Assembly (NCBI GenBank): GCA_018883325.1
Contig: VEQH01000013.1
Coordinates: forward strand, 1 to 64,000
DNA: 64,000 nt
From: Flavobacteriales bacterium
GTDB lineage: Bacteria; Bacteroidota; Bacteroidia; Flavobacteriales_D; Crocinitomicaceae
Direction: 5' to 3'
Translations under genes and position numbers: made by a program
The notes under the pieces: model-generated
What the model saw: the letters and a program-made list of their open reading frames with translations, nothing else
Database searches by the model: none
What the model was told of the DNA's origin: nothing
In this document: in pieces, positions 9,156 through 15,962 of the stretch
Layout of the letters: each line of letters starts with the position of its first letter
How positions within the stretch are numbered: the first letter of the stretch is position 1

Positions 9156-9656
9156 ATGAAACAGACAGTAAAAAAAACAGTACCATTTGATACTAAAAAA
9201 AGTATTCAAAAAGCTTCTGAAAGAAAATTAACTGACAGAAAATGGACCTTGAGTTCAGATGGCAAAGTATATGTTTGGACTAACAAAATGGAACGGGTAG
9301 AAATCATCAGACAAGGTATCCCATATGGTTCTATAGAAGTGATTAGTAAAAGATTAAATAGACCGGTAAAATCAATGTTGACAATAGTTGGATTACCACA
9401 AACCACTTATAACAAGAAAAAAAGTGACCACTCTTTACTTGACAGTAGAGATAGCGAGTTAGTTTTATTAATCACCGAACTAATTGACTATGGTGTGGAA
9501 GTTTTCAATAATGAAAATGAAAAGTTTCAAAGATGGTTAAAAAAACCCAATCTTTCTCTTGGAGGAAACTCACCTGAAAATTTGCTAGATACAATCACAG
9601 GGATTGATGAAGTGAAATTTTGTCTAAATAGACTTGAATTTGGAAATCTAGCATAA
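9156..9656 (+). CDS. Xre/MbcA/ParS-type antitoxin (DUF2384)
   Basis: Antitoxin of a type II RES-Xre toxin-antitoxin module, 166 residues from ATG 9156. The N-terminal and middle part (about 20-90) contains the helix-turn-helix-like segment GSIEVISKRLNRPVKSMLTIVGLPQTTY. The C-terminal ~60 residues (LSLGGNSPENLLDTITGIDEVKFCLNRLEFG) form the toxin-binding DUF2384 domain, which blocks the RES active site. The start was chosen over an in-frame ATG at 9123 because that one sits in the operator repeats and would add a poor N-terminus. The toxin ATG follows the stop codon with no gap. Confidence 0.9.
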   Translation: MKQTVKKTVPFDTKKSIQKASERKLTDRKWTLSSDGKVYVWTNKMERVEIIRQGIPYGSIEVISKRLNRPVKSMLTIVGLPQTTYNKKKSDHSLLDSRDSELVLLITELIDYGVEVFNNENEKFQRWLKKPNLSLGGNSPENLLDTITGIDEVKFCLNRLEFGNLA

Positions 9657-10124
9657 ATGATAGTATATAGAATTGAAAGAGAAAAACACTTAGAAACCAC
9701 ACTTCTAGGCATTGGTGCATCTTTGTCTAAGGGCTATAGATGGAATAGTTTTAACACGAGACTAGTGTACACAGCTGAAAGTAGAGCTTTAGCAACTCTA
9801 GAAGTGTCTGTACATTTAGATTTAAGCGAAGATTTACCTAATGATAGATATTATGTGGAAATTGATATTCCAGACAACATTACTATTCATGAAGTTAATA
9901 TAGATGATTTGCCTGAAGATTGGGATTCCAAACCACCAACGATAATAACACAAACAATTGGTGATGATTTTATTAATTACAATGAAGCTGCAATTTTAAA
10001 AGTTCCAAGCAGCATTGTTCCACAAGAATTTAATTATTTAATCAATCCAAATCATAATGATTCTAGTAAAATCAAAGTAATTAATACTCATAAGATGAGT
10101 TTTGATCCAAGATTTAAACAATAA
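9657..10124 (+). CDS. RES-domain toxin (NAD+-degrading)
   Basis: Toxin of the RES-Xre module. Characterised RES toxins destroy NAD+ and so arrest growth. The 155 residues span a single RES domain with the three name-giving residues visible: Arg28 in KGYRWNS, Glu49 in SRALATLEVSVH, and Ser118 or 119 in LKVPSSIVP; Tyr38 in LVYTAES is also conserved. YLINPNH near the C-terminus is typical. It starts at the base after the antitoxin stop, so translation is coupled. The stop lies about 15 bp before a ~130-bp repeat that recurs 2.9 kb further on. Confidence 0.92.
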   Translation: MIVYRIEREKHLETTLLGIGASLSKGYRWNSFNTRLVYTAESRALATLEVSVHLDLSEDLPNDRYYVEIDIPDNITIHEVNIDDLPEDWDSKPPTIITQTIGDDFINYNEAAILKVPSSIVPQEFNYLINPNHNDSSKIKVINTHKMSFDPRFKQ

Positions 10125-10139
10125 AATAAAACTACCGCC

Positions 10140-10269
10140 AACATAGTAGAACTAAACCACATTCGAGCATAGCGGACCTTCGGCTTTAGTCTATTGTTAT
10201 TAGATACTTTCCTCAACCTCAATCAACTTTTTATTGGTTTTCAAAAATTAATGTCACTTTCACGACACT
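10140..10269 (+). repeat. 130-bp direct repeat, copy 1 (attC-like fold)
   Basis: This segment matches 13009-13138 in the same orientation at roughly 85-90% by eye, from AACATAG to CACGACACT. Its first ~65 bp can fold on itself: AACATAG and ACTAAA on the left pair with TTTAGT, CTA and TTGTT on the right, with a few unpaired bases on one arm only. That layout (outer box, spacer, inner box, loop) is reminiscent of integron attC sites, although the right box GTTATTA does not fit the classical GTTRRRY core. It begins 15 bp after the RES toxin stop codon. Confidence 0.75.
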
Positions 10270-10298
10270 AAGTCACGCAAGAAAAGTGTGACTTTTTT
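10270..10298. terminator. Intrinsic terminator hairpin
   Basis: AAGTCACGC and GTGTGACTT form an 8-of-9 base-pair stem around AAGAAAA, followed by a run of six T. It lies downstream of the toxin gene and directly after repeat copy 1, so it would end the toxin-antitoxin transcript. Repeat copy 2 at 13009 is not followed by such a hairpin. Confidence 0.7.
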
Positions 10299-10435
10299 GT
10301 TTTTGAATTTGTTTTTGAATTTCAAAATGGATTAATTCAATTATCGTAGTCTCCAAGTTGCTTAAAAACGTTTAATTTTAGCTGAAAATTAGTTTGAATT
10401 GAAGCTTGAAAAGGGTTTAATTGCGTTGCTGCTGC

Positions 10436-10461
10436 GCGGTTTAGACGAACTAATGTTATGG
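10436..10461. other. Possible att-like half site
   Basis: GCGGTTTAGACGAACTAATG plus TTATGG lies 20 bp before the GNAT start codon. Its reverse complement aligns with the left arm of repeat copy 1: CCA, AACA, TAG and CTAAACC occur in the same order with small gaps. It could be the distant partner arm of that repeat or a second att-like site. Chance similarity cannot be excluded. The rest of the spacer 10299-10435 shows nothing I can name. Confidence 0.3.
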
Positions 10462-10480
10462 TCAAGGAAAAACAAACACA

Positions 10481-11623
10481 ATGAAAAATAACAGAAACAT
10501 AGTAATTAGAACTGCACGGACAACTGATATAGAAAATTTAAAAAACTTTTTCATTAAAGCTTATGCAGAACAAACAATTTTTCAAAACGACAAATTCCTT
10601 CTTTATTATTTCGATTCTCGCAATGATAAACTACCACCTCTAAGCTATTCTTTAATTGGAATAAATTCAGATAATGAAATTGTATCGCATTATGGAGGTC
10701 TTCATTATAAGCTAAAATTGAATAAAACAATCATTTCTGTGATTTGGGGTGTCAATGCATATACTTTGCCTGAATGGCGAGGTTGTGGGATAAACAGTAA
10801 AATCGTGAACTATATTCATGAAAATAATGAAGCAAACGCAGTAATTGGGATGCCTTTTGATGCCCCTTTCTTTTATAAAAAACTTGGGTATAACATATTC
10901 AATAAAGAAACTTTAAAAAGATTTGTTTACGGCCTAGATTCAAGGATTTTTGACATTGTCAATTTAATAGGTTCTGACTTGGAAAAAGCAGAGGAATTGC
11001 TTAAGGTCAAAAAAATAAGTAGTTCACATTTAAACTCTGAAAACATTATAGAATTAACGAAATATAATTTTGAAAACTTCAATTTTGATTTAGATGTTGA
11101 TATAGTCGCAACAACCTTTAGAGATGTTAATTTTTTAAGTTGGCGTTTATTCAATAACCCTTACATCAATTACAAGGTTTATGGTTATTTAAAAACTAAT
11201 AAAATTGTAAGCTATATAGCAATTCGAGAAGAAATTCTTGAACCTACAAATTATAAAGTAAGTCGAATTATAGACCTTTTTGGTGATAAAGTTGGAGTCA
11301 TTAATTTACTAAATCACACTATAAACACCTCAAGAGCTAATGGCTCAATATATATCGATTTTTCAGTGTATGGTAATTTATACGAAAAAGAACTTTTATC
11401 AGCTGGGTTTGAAAAATTAGAAAACGAAGAGGTGACTTTACTGCCAATGGTCTCGTCACCAATCGAAAAACGTCCTAATCACGAATTTCTTGTAGTTCAA
11501 AGCAAGTTACATAATGATGAAATTCAAAATCTTTCATCTGAACAAGTATATTTTACAAGGATTGATGGTGATAGAGACAGAATTGCACGTATAACTCAAT
11601 TAAAATTGTATCATGAGAAATAA
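10481..11623 (+). CDS. GNAT-domain protein paired with a deacetylase
   Basis: A 380-residue protein. The N-terminal ~150 residues form a GNAT fold: IRTARTTDIENLKNFFIKAY at the start and the acetyl-CoA loop in LPEWRGCGINSKIVNYI, followed by APFFYKKLGY. The C-terminal ~200 residues resemble a second, degenerate GNAT-like half. Its last 11 bases overlap the next gene, a polysaccharide deacetylase, so the two proteins probably act together on one amino-sugar substrate (N-acetylation versus N-deacetylation). The pair lies between two direct repeats and has no counterpart nearby, suggesting it arrived as a unit. The substrate is unknown. Confidence 0.75.
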   Translation: MKNNRNIVIRTARTTDIENLKNFFIKAYAEQTIFQNDKFLLYYFDSRNDKLPPLSYSLIGINSDNEIVSHYGGLHYKLKLNKTIISVIWGVNAYTLPEWRGCGINSKIVNYIHENNEANAVIGMPFDAPFFYKKLGYNIFNKETLKRFVYGLDSRIFDIVNLIGSDLEKAEELLKVKKISSSHLNSENIIELTKYNFENFNFDLDVDIVATTFRDVNFLSWRLFNNPYINYKVYGYLKTNKIVSYIAIREEILEPTNYKVSRIIDLFGDKVGVINLLNHTINTSRANGSIYIDFSVYGNLYEKELLSAGFEKLENEEVTLLPMVSSPIEKRPNHEFLVVQSKLHNDEIQNLSSEQVYFTRIDGDRDRIARITQLKLYHEK

Positions 11624-12596
11624 CAACACAAAAGTGTCTATAATAATGTACCACTATGTAAGAGACTTAAAACATAGTAGATACCCAGATATTAAAGGAA
11701 TAGACATATCACTTTTTAGGGAGCAAATAATATATTTGAAAAAGCATTATCATTTTATAACAATGGAAATGCTAATTGATGCTATTGATAATAATACCAC
11801 TTTACCAGAAAAATCTGTTTTATTAACTTTTGATGATGCTTATTCAGACCATTTCAATTACGTTTTTCCATTTTTAGACAAGCACAAAATCCAAGGTTCA
11901 TTCTATCCACCAGTAAAAGCAATCACAGAGCACACTGTTTTGGATGTTAATAAAACTCATTTTATTCTTGCCGCTGAAAATGATAAATCAAAAATTATTT
12001 CTGAAATCAAAAATGAATTAAATGAGTTTAGAAAAAACTATAATCTTGAAAGTTTTGAATTTTATTATGAAAAGCTTGCTCAAGCTAATCGATTTGATGC
12101 AGCTGAAGTTATATTTATTAAAAGATTATTACAAGTTGAACTTGAAGAATCATTAAGAAAAGTTATAACAAACAATCTATTTGAAAAAATAGTAGGAATT
12201 GACGAAAATTCATTCAGTAGAGAATTATACATGGATGTTGAGCAAATGAAATGTATGAACAGGAACGGTATGCATATCGGGAGTCATGGTTATGACCATT
12301 ACTGGTTAGGTTCCTTAGAACGAGCAGAACAAAAAATTGAAATTGAAAAGTCGCTTGAATTTTTAAATGAAATTGGTTGTAACAATAAACAGTGGACAAT
12401 GTGCTATCCTTATGGCAATTACAACGATTCAACAATTGAATTGTTAACGGAATATAATTGCAAACTTGCAATGACAACAGAAGTTAATATTGCTGACATT
12501 CAGAAATATAATAAATATACTTTGCCAAGACTTGACACAAATGACATACCGAAAAATAGAGATGCAGCTACAAATGATTGGTACTTAAAATGTTGA
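11613..12596 (+). CDS. Polysaccharide deacetylase (NodB homology, CE4)
   Basis: A 327-residue protein with a NodB/CE4 deacetylase domain. The metal-binding Asp pair is in VLLTFDDAYSDH near residue 70, the His motif in MHIGSHGYDHYWLG near 223, and the C-terminal catalytic strand in WTMCYPYGNYN. About 120 residues rich in helix (residues 100-215) are inserted between the two motifs, as in CE4 relatives found in surface-polysaccharide loci. No signal peptide is seen, so it may act on a cytoplasmic nucleotide-linked sugar or lipid-linked precursor. It overlaps the GNAT gene by 11 bp. It is followed by ~260 bp without genes. Confidence 0.85.
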   Translation: MRNNNTKVSIIMYHYVRDLKHSRYPDIKGIDISLFREQIIYLKKHYHFITMEMLIDAIDNNTTLPEKSVLLTFDDAYSDHFNYVFPFLDKHKIQGSFYPPVKAITEHTVLDVNKTHFILAAENDKSKIISEIKNELNEFRKNYNLESFEFYYEKLAQANRFDAAEVIFIKRLLQVELEESLRKVITNNLFEKIVGIDENSFSRELYMDVEQMKCMNRNGMHIGSHGYDHYWLGSLERAEQKIEIEKSLEFLNEIGCNNKQWTMCYPYGNYNDSTIELLTEYNCKLAMTTEVNIADIQKYNKYTLPRLDTNDIPKNRDAATNDWYLKC

Positions 12597-12857
12597 CAGT
12601 GAAATTAAGTAGAATCCAATAAAACCCAGTCCCTAATATCGCATGTAAAATAATTGACAGTCAGTGAGTTATCGATATTTTTTCGCACATACAAAAAGTA
12701 CTTGTAATTTGACAGTTAAGTGCTTCTAACTGACAAACAAATATCTATTCATTCGTAAAAATGGAAGTTGGTGGCTTAGATAATGGTTAGTGTTTTTTAA
12801 AACTTGACAATAATATTATCATTGACATATACTGACGACAAGTAAAAAGGTTTTATC
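12597..12857. other. Gene-free stretch inside the accessory segment
   Basis: About 260 bp between the deacetylase and a coding remnant. TTGACAG or TGACAA-like words recur several times (around 12653, 12709, 12735 and 12805), but not with even spacing. I see no intact gene, hairpin with a T-run or named site. Confidence 0.35.
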
Positions 12858-13010
12858 TTGCTTGACAACGGCTATATAATTTCGGAAACAAATTTTACAC
12901 CACACGGAACTGGACTTGTAGGACTAAAAATATACGAAAACCTAAATGACTTAATAAACGCAAGTGGTAATGATTATTTTAAACTTACAGACAAGAATGC
13001 CAGTCACTAA
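12858..13010 (+). pseudogene. C-terminal coding remnant ending on the repeat
   Basis: A 50-codon open frame from a TTG encodes a protein-like sequence (LLDNGYIISETNFTPHGTG, then LVGLKIYENLNDLINASG) with balanced composition and no start ATG. An in-frame stop lies at 12843. It reads like the tail of a longer protein of unknown family. Its TAA (13008-13010) overlaps the first bases of repeat copy 2, the arrangement expected for the last gene of a repeat-bounded cassette. The upstream part of the gene is missing. Confidence 0.45.
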
Positions 13011-13138
13011 CATAGAAGAACTAAACCACAGTCGAGCATAGAGGAACTTCGACTTTAGTCTATTGTTATTAGAGACTTTCACCAACCCACATTCAACTTT
13101 TTATTGGTTTCAAAAATTAAAGTCACTTTCACGACACT
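13009..13138 (+). repeat. 130-bp direct repeat, copy 2 (attC-like fold)
   Basis: Second copy of the repeat at 10140-10269, same orientation. The fold is better here: CTAACATAG pairs with CTA..TGTTATTAG, ACTAAA with TTTAGT, and GTCGA with TCGAC around a short loop; the left arm carries extra unpaired bases. The base changes in the loop arms (GTCGA/TCGAC versus TTCGA/TTCGG in copy 1) partly preserve pairing, which hints that structure matters. It immediately follows the stop codon of a gene remnant. Confidence 0.75.
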
Positions 13139-13330
13139 TATCAGCTATTTCATTTCTTAGAGTAAAGAATTAAATTGAATACCCAAGAATATTCGATGAA
13201 ACAGTTCAAATAATCATTTTTAATTGATAAATGAACATTTGCTTACAAGGATATTCCTTTTTTTACGTCATAAGTGTAATCAAATTATTTTACATCGTTT
13301 TATTAGTAAAATACTTAAATTCTGTTTGTT
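13139..13330. other. Upstream region of the primary sigma factor gene
   Basis: An AT-rich 190-bp spacer between repeat copy 2 and the sigma factor start. It should carry the rpoD promoter. AAATTCTG just before the ATG resembles a degenerate -7 box, but I would not rely on it. No repeats or hairpins stand out. Confidence 0.35.
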
Positions 13331-14200
13331 ATGAGACAATTAAAAATTGCAAAACAAGTTACTAATCGTGAAACGGCATCGTTAGATAAATACCTCCAAG
13401 AAATTGGTCGAGTAGATTTGATTAGTGCAGATGAAGAAGTAGAATTAGCACGAAGAATTAAAAATGGTGATCGTGCAGCATTGGAAAGACTGACAAAAGC
13501 GAATTTACGTTTTGTTGTTTCAGTTTCTAAACAATACCAAAATCAGGGCTTGGCTTTGCCAGATTTAATCAATGAAGGAAATTTAGGCTTGATAAAGGCA
13601 GCAGAGCGTTTTGATGAAACAAGAGGTTTTAAGTTTATTTCTTATGCCGTTTGGTGGATTCGTCAATCTATTTTGCAAGCTTTGGCAGAACAAGCAAGAA
13701 TTGTTCGTTTACCCTTGAATAAAATCGGAAATATCAACCGAATCAATAAGGCATTTTCTGAATTAGAACAAAAATTTGAACGTCCACCTTCTGCTGATGA
13801 ATTGGCTGAGTTTTTAGATTGTACAGCCGAAGAGGTGAAACAATCGCTTTCACAAACAGGAAGACACGTTTCAATGGACGCACCACTGATTGACGGAGAC
13901 GAATCTTCTTCAAGTATGTACGATGTTTTGACAACTGATTCTTTACCAAATCCAGATTCAGGTTTAGTTTTAGAATCTTTAAGACGCGATATTCGTACTT
14001 CTCTAAGAACATTGACAAGTAGAGAAAGTGAAGTTGTTTCAATGTTTTATGGACTTGATGGCAAAGTACCGATGTCGCTTGATGAAATAGGCACGAAGTT
14101 CGATTTAACAAGAGAAAGAGTGCGACAAATAAAAGAAAAAGCGATTCGTAGGTTGAAACACACGTCGAAAAATAGAAACTTAAAAACATATTTAGGATAA
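13331..14200 (+). CDS. rpoD: Primary sigma-70 factor RpoD
   Basis: The 289-residue housekeeping sigma factor of the Bacteroidota type, which lacks region 1.1 and has a very short region 1. Visible parts: region 1.2 ([20 protein letters not shown]), regions 2.1-2.4 ([42 protein letters not shown]), region 3 ([16 protein letters not shown]) and the region 4.2 helix-turn-helix ([20 protein letters not shown]). It binds core RNA polymerase and recognises the -33/-7 promoters of this phylum. It is a single-gene unit ending at a strong terminator. Confidence 0.97.
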   Translation: MRQLKIAKQVTNRETASLDKYLQEIGRVDLISADEEVELARRIKNGDRAALERLTKANLRFVVSVSKQYQNQGLALPDLINEGNLGLIKAAERFDETRGFKFISYAVWWIRQSILQALAEQARIVRLPLNKIGNINRINKAFSELEQKFERPPSADELAEFLDCTAEEVKQSLSQTGRHVSMDAPLIDGDESSSSMYDVLTTDSLPNPDSGLVLESLRRDIRTSLRTLTSRESEVVSMFYGLDGKVPMSLDEIGTKFDLTRERVRQIKEKAIRRLKHTSKNRNLKTYLG

Positions 14201-14266
14201 GTCAAAGTTGGTTGGCATTACCACCACCATAACCACCGTGTTGACCGACTTTGAATAGATTGAAAG

Positions 14267-14301
14267 AAAGGCTAGGGAATTAAATTTTCTAGCCTTTTTA
14301 T
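14267..14301 (+). terminator. Intrinsic terminator of rpoD
   Basis: AAAGGCTAG (14267-14275) pairs perfectly with CTAGCCTTT (14289-14297) around a 13-base AT-rich loop and is followed by TTTATTT. It lies 65 bp after the rpoD stop. A preceding weaker inverted repeat, CAAAGT-GGT at 14204 with ACC-ACTTTG at 14242, flanks a run of ACC codon-like triplets with no obvious role. Confidence 0.85.
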
Positions 14302-14306
14302 TTGTA

Positions 14307-14593
14307 ACCTGAGTTCGATTGTAAAATTGAAATTCAGATTAACATAAAAATCTGTTAGACAAGGCGTTTTCTCGAAGATTTAGCGGGCTAAATTGAGAGG
14401 AAACAACGAGGTATAACTGGTTTTTGTGTAAAGTGATAAAGTATTCCGCTGATAAACAACGATTTACTTCACAACACTTTATCGATTTATCCCGATACCA
14501 CGGAGTAGCACCGAAGGTAAACCTTCAAAAGCATTGCTCGTAACTCATTGTTTCTGAGCGGTCTGAATCCAATTTTAATAATCGAACTCAGGT
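14307..14593. mobile_element. MITE-like element with 5-bp target duplication
   Basis: A 287-bp non-coding element whose ends are inverted: ACCTGAGTTCGATT at the left, and the complement AATCGAACTCAGGT at the right. Similarity continues inward for about 33 bp (TAAAATTG and ATTCAGA on both arms). It is flanked by the direct duplication TTGTA at 14302-14306 and 14594-14598, the footprint of transposition. It encodes no transposase and would need one in trans. It contains the 25-bp sequence at 14497-14521 that also occurs in the unrelated element at 37874-38128. Confidence 0.75.
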
Positions 14594-14627
14594 TTGTAAG
14601 TTGAGTGCTAATTTATTGACATAAAAA

Positions 14628-14658
14628 AAGATTTCTTCCAAATGAAATGAGAAATCTT
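14628..14658 (-). terminator. Intrinsic terminator reading leftwards
   Basis: On the minus strand AAGATTTCT pairs with AGAAATCTT over nine bases around a 13-base loop and is followed by TTTTTTT. It would stop minus-strand transcription arriving from the NrtR-type regulator gene, about 480 bp upstream, and shield the MITE and rpoD. Confidence 0.75.
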
Positions 14659-15135
14659 ATTAGATGCAATTTAAACTTTTACTGTTTTTTAAAGTGATAT
14701 TAGAGATCGTACCTGTAAAAGTACTTTACTCTGAAAATCAAGAATTGAATCGAAGTGAGAACTATTTAATAAATATAAGCGAACAATTCTCGGCCTTGAA
14801 TTTCATGGTTTTAGCTACTGAACTAAAACTGTTAATTTTTAAAATTTCTATAAGAACATTTTTAAAAAATTTCAGTTTCAGGAAGGAGTTAAAATTGTTA
14901 GCAACGAGTTGTAAATAGTTATAGAATAATAATTTGCGAACAAAATAGAAATTCATCCGCCGCGGCTTGATTTTTAGCTTCGCTGCTTCTTCGAGGTGAT
15001 TCTTTTTGCTTGTACTGAGCTTGTCGAAGTATCAAGTAAAAGAATGGCAAAAAAACTTTTTAGCTTAAAGTATTATTTACAGCTAATGAATTTATATTAC
15101 TGGTACAAAAGAGTATTCTAAAAAAAATCCCAACT
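14659..15135. other. Gene-free stretch of ~480 bp
   Basis: The region lies between the leftward terminator and the end of the regulator gene. Two overlapping open frames on opposite strands (14664-14918 and 14762-14956) have low-complexity Phe/Leu/Lys/Asn translations and no ribosome site, so I do not call them. A short GC-rich patch at 14958-14967 and the dispersed repeat at 15014-15030 are the only landmarks. Confidence 0.45.
15014..15030. repeat. Dispersed CTGAGCTTGTCGAAG-type repeat, copy 2
   Basis: ACTGAGCTTGTCGAAGT, identical to the core of the repeat at 2808-2836. Here it lies in the loop of a small inverted repeat (CTTG-ACT on the left, AGT-CAAG on the right). Function unknown. Confidence 0.7.
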
Positions 15136-15882
15136 TTAAAACCCAAAATTATCATACCCATTTTGGGTCAATTCTTGGTATTTTTCTTCGTTAAATTTGT
15201 AAAGTTCTGAAGGTTTGTGTGGAACGCCTTCTTGCTTTTCATTCAGATTAGTTAGAATATCGAGTTTCTGAACTTTACGTCTAAAATTTCGTTTGTCTAA
15301 TTCTTTATCTAAAATGCTTTCATACAATTTATGCAATTGACTGAGCGTGAATTTTTCGGGTAAAAGGTTGAATCCAATCGGTTGAATTTTAATTTTTTCC
15401 TTCAATTTATTTCTTGCCGCTTGTAAAATATCGTAATGGTCAAAAGCTAAATCTTTAATTTCATCTGCAGGAATCCAAGCTGCATTTTTCGCAAATGAAG
15501 CAGCGTGTGGCATATAATCTTCCATTTTCACTAAGGAAAAATAGGCTACAGTAATTACTCTTGCCTCAGGCTCAGCACGTATAGATTTTAACCAAGCGCG
15601 GTCGGCTTCTTTGCAAATTCTGTTTGGGTCGCCAAAAGCACCAATTTGCTCAAGGTAAATATCTTTTAAACTCGTCAACTCTTCCAAAACACGATAAGCA
15701 GCTTGTTCGAGGTTTTCGTTATTGTAAATTAAGTTTCCCGGAAGCGCTAAACGAACATTTTCTGCTAGTTCATTTTCACCTCGATCGATAACCAAAACAT
15801 TAAGCTTTTCTAGGTCAAAACCGAATATGACACAGTCAACTGATACATTAGGGTTTAACTCAGAAACATTTTTTTTTTGCAT
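15136..15882 (-). CDS. NrtR-type Nudix-domain transcriptional regulator
   Basis: A 248-residue protein with an N-terminal Nudix fold (about 10-150) and a C-terminal winged helix (about 160-230; FTLSQLHKLYESILDKELDK, then RNFRRKVQKLDIL), the layout of NrtR-family regulators. The Nudix box is degenerate (a G-x(n)-RVLEEL remnant), so it probably senses a metabolite rather than hydrolysing one. In Bacteroides a member of this family regulates arabinose genes, and this gene is divergent from, and 80 bp away from, the sugar-kinase/amylase operon. I infer that it controls the starch/maltose locus. The ligand cannot be deduced. Confidence 0.85.
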   Translation of the reverse strand: MQKKNVSELNPNVSVDCVIFGFDLEKLNVLVIDRGENELAENVRLALPGNLIYNNENLEQAAYRVLEELTSLKDIYLEQIGAFGDPNRICKEADRAWLKSIRAEPEARVITVAYFSLVKMEDYMPHAASFAKNAAWIPADEIKDLAFDHYDILQAARNKLKEKIKIQPIGFNLLPEKFTLSQLHKLYESILDKELDKRNFRRKVQKLDILTNLNEKQEGVPHKPSELYKFNEEKYQELTQNGYDNFGF

Positions 15883-15909
15883 AATTTATACTTCTTTTGC
15901 GATAATACT

Positions 15910-15917
15910 TATATTTG
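15910..15917 (+). promoter_or_regulatory. Putative -7 box and operator of the maltose locus
   Basis: TATATTTG fits TAnnTTTG and lies 45 nt before the kinase ATG. A GTGT/ACAC inverted repeat with a 7-base gap follows at 15921-15935 and could be a binding site for the divergent NrtR-type regulator. No second copy supports it. Confidence 0.35.
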
Positions 15918-15962
15918 AAAGTGTAAAAATGACACACAGACCATTAAATCAATATTAAATTT

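Noticed and set aside
9000-13140. Prophage or full integrative element
   Set aside because: No integrase, transposase, phage structural, replication or conjugation genes are present; only the repeat-bounded cassette pattern remains.
14201-14258. Thr/Ile codon run (ACC ACC ACC ATA ACC ACC) after rpoD resembling a thr leader peptide, followed by a terminator
   Set aside because: The frame starts only with TTG, no threonine biosynthesis gene follows, and the opposite strand gives an equally suggestive Gly-rich frame; the hairpin is simply the rpoD terminator.
14664-14918. 84-codon open frame on the plus strand (and a 64-codon frame opposite)
   Set aside because: Low-complexity Phe/Leu/Ile/Lys translations, no ribosome site, mutual overlap on opposite strands; typical of AT-rich spacer.
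2808-15030. Repeats considered as a CRISPR array
   Set aside because: All repeats in the window are isolated pairs or pure tandem units; no regularly spaced repeats with unique spacers and no cas genes.
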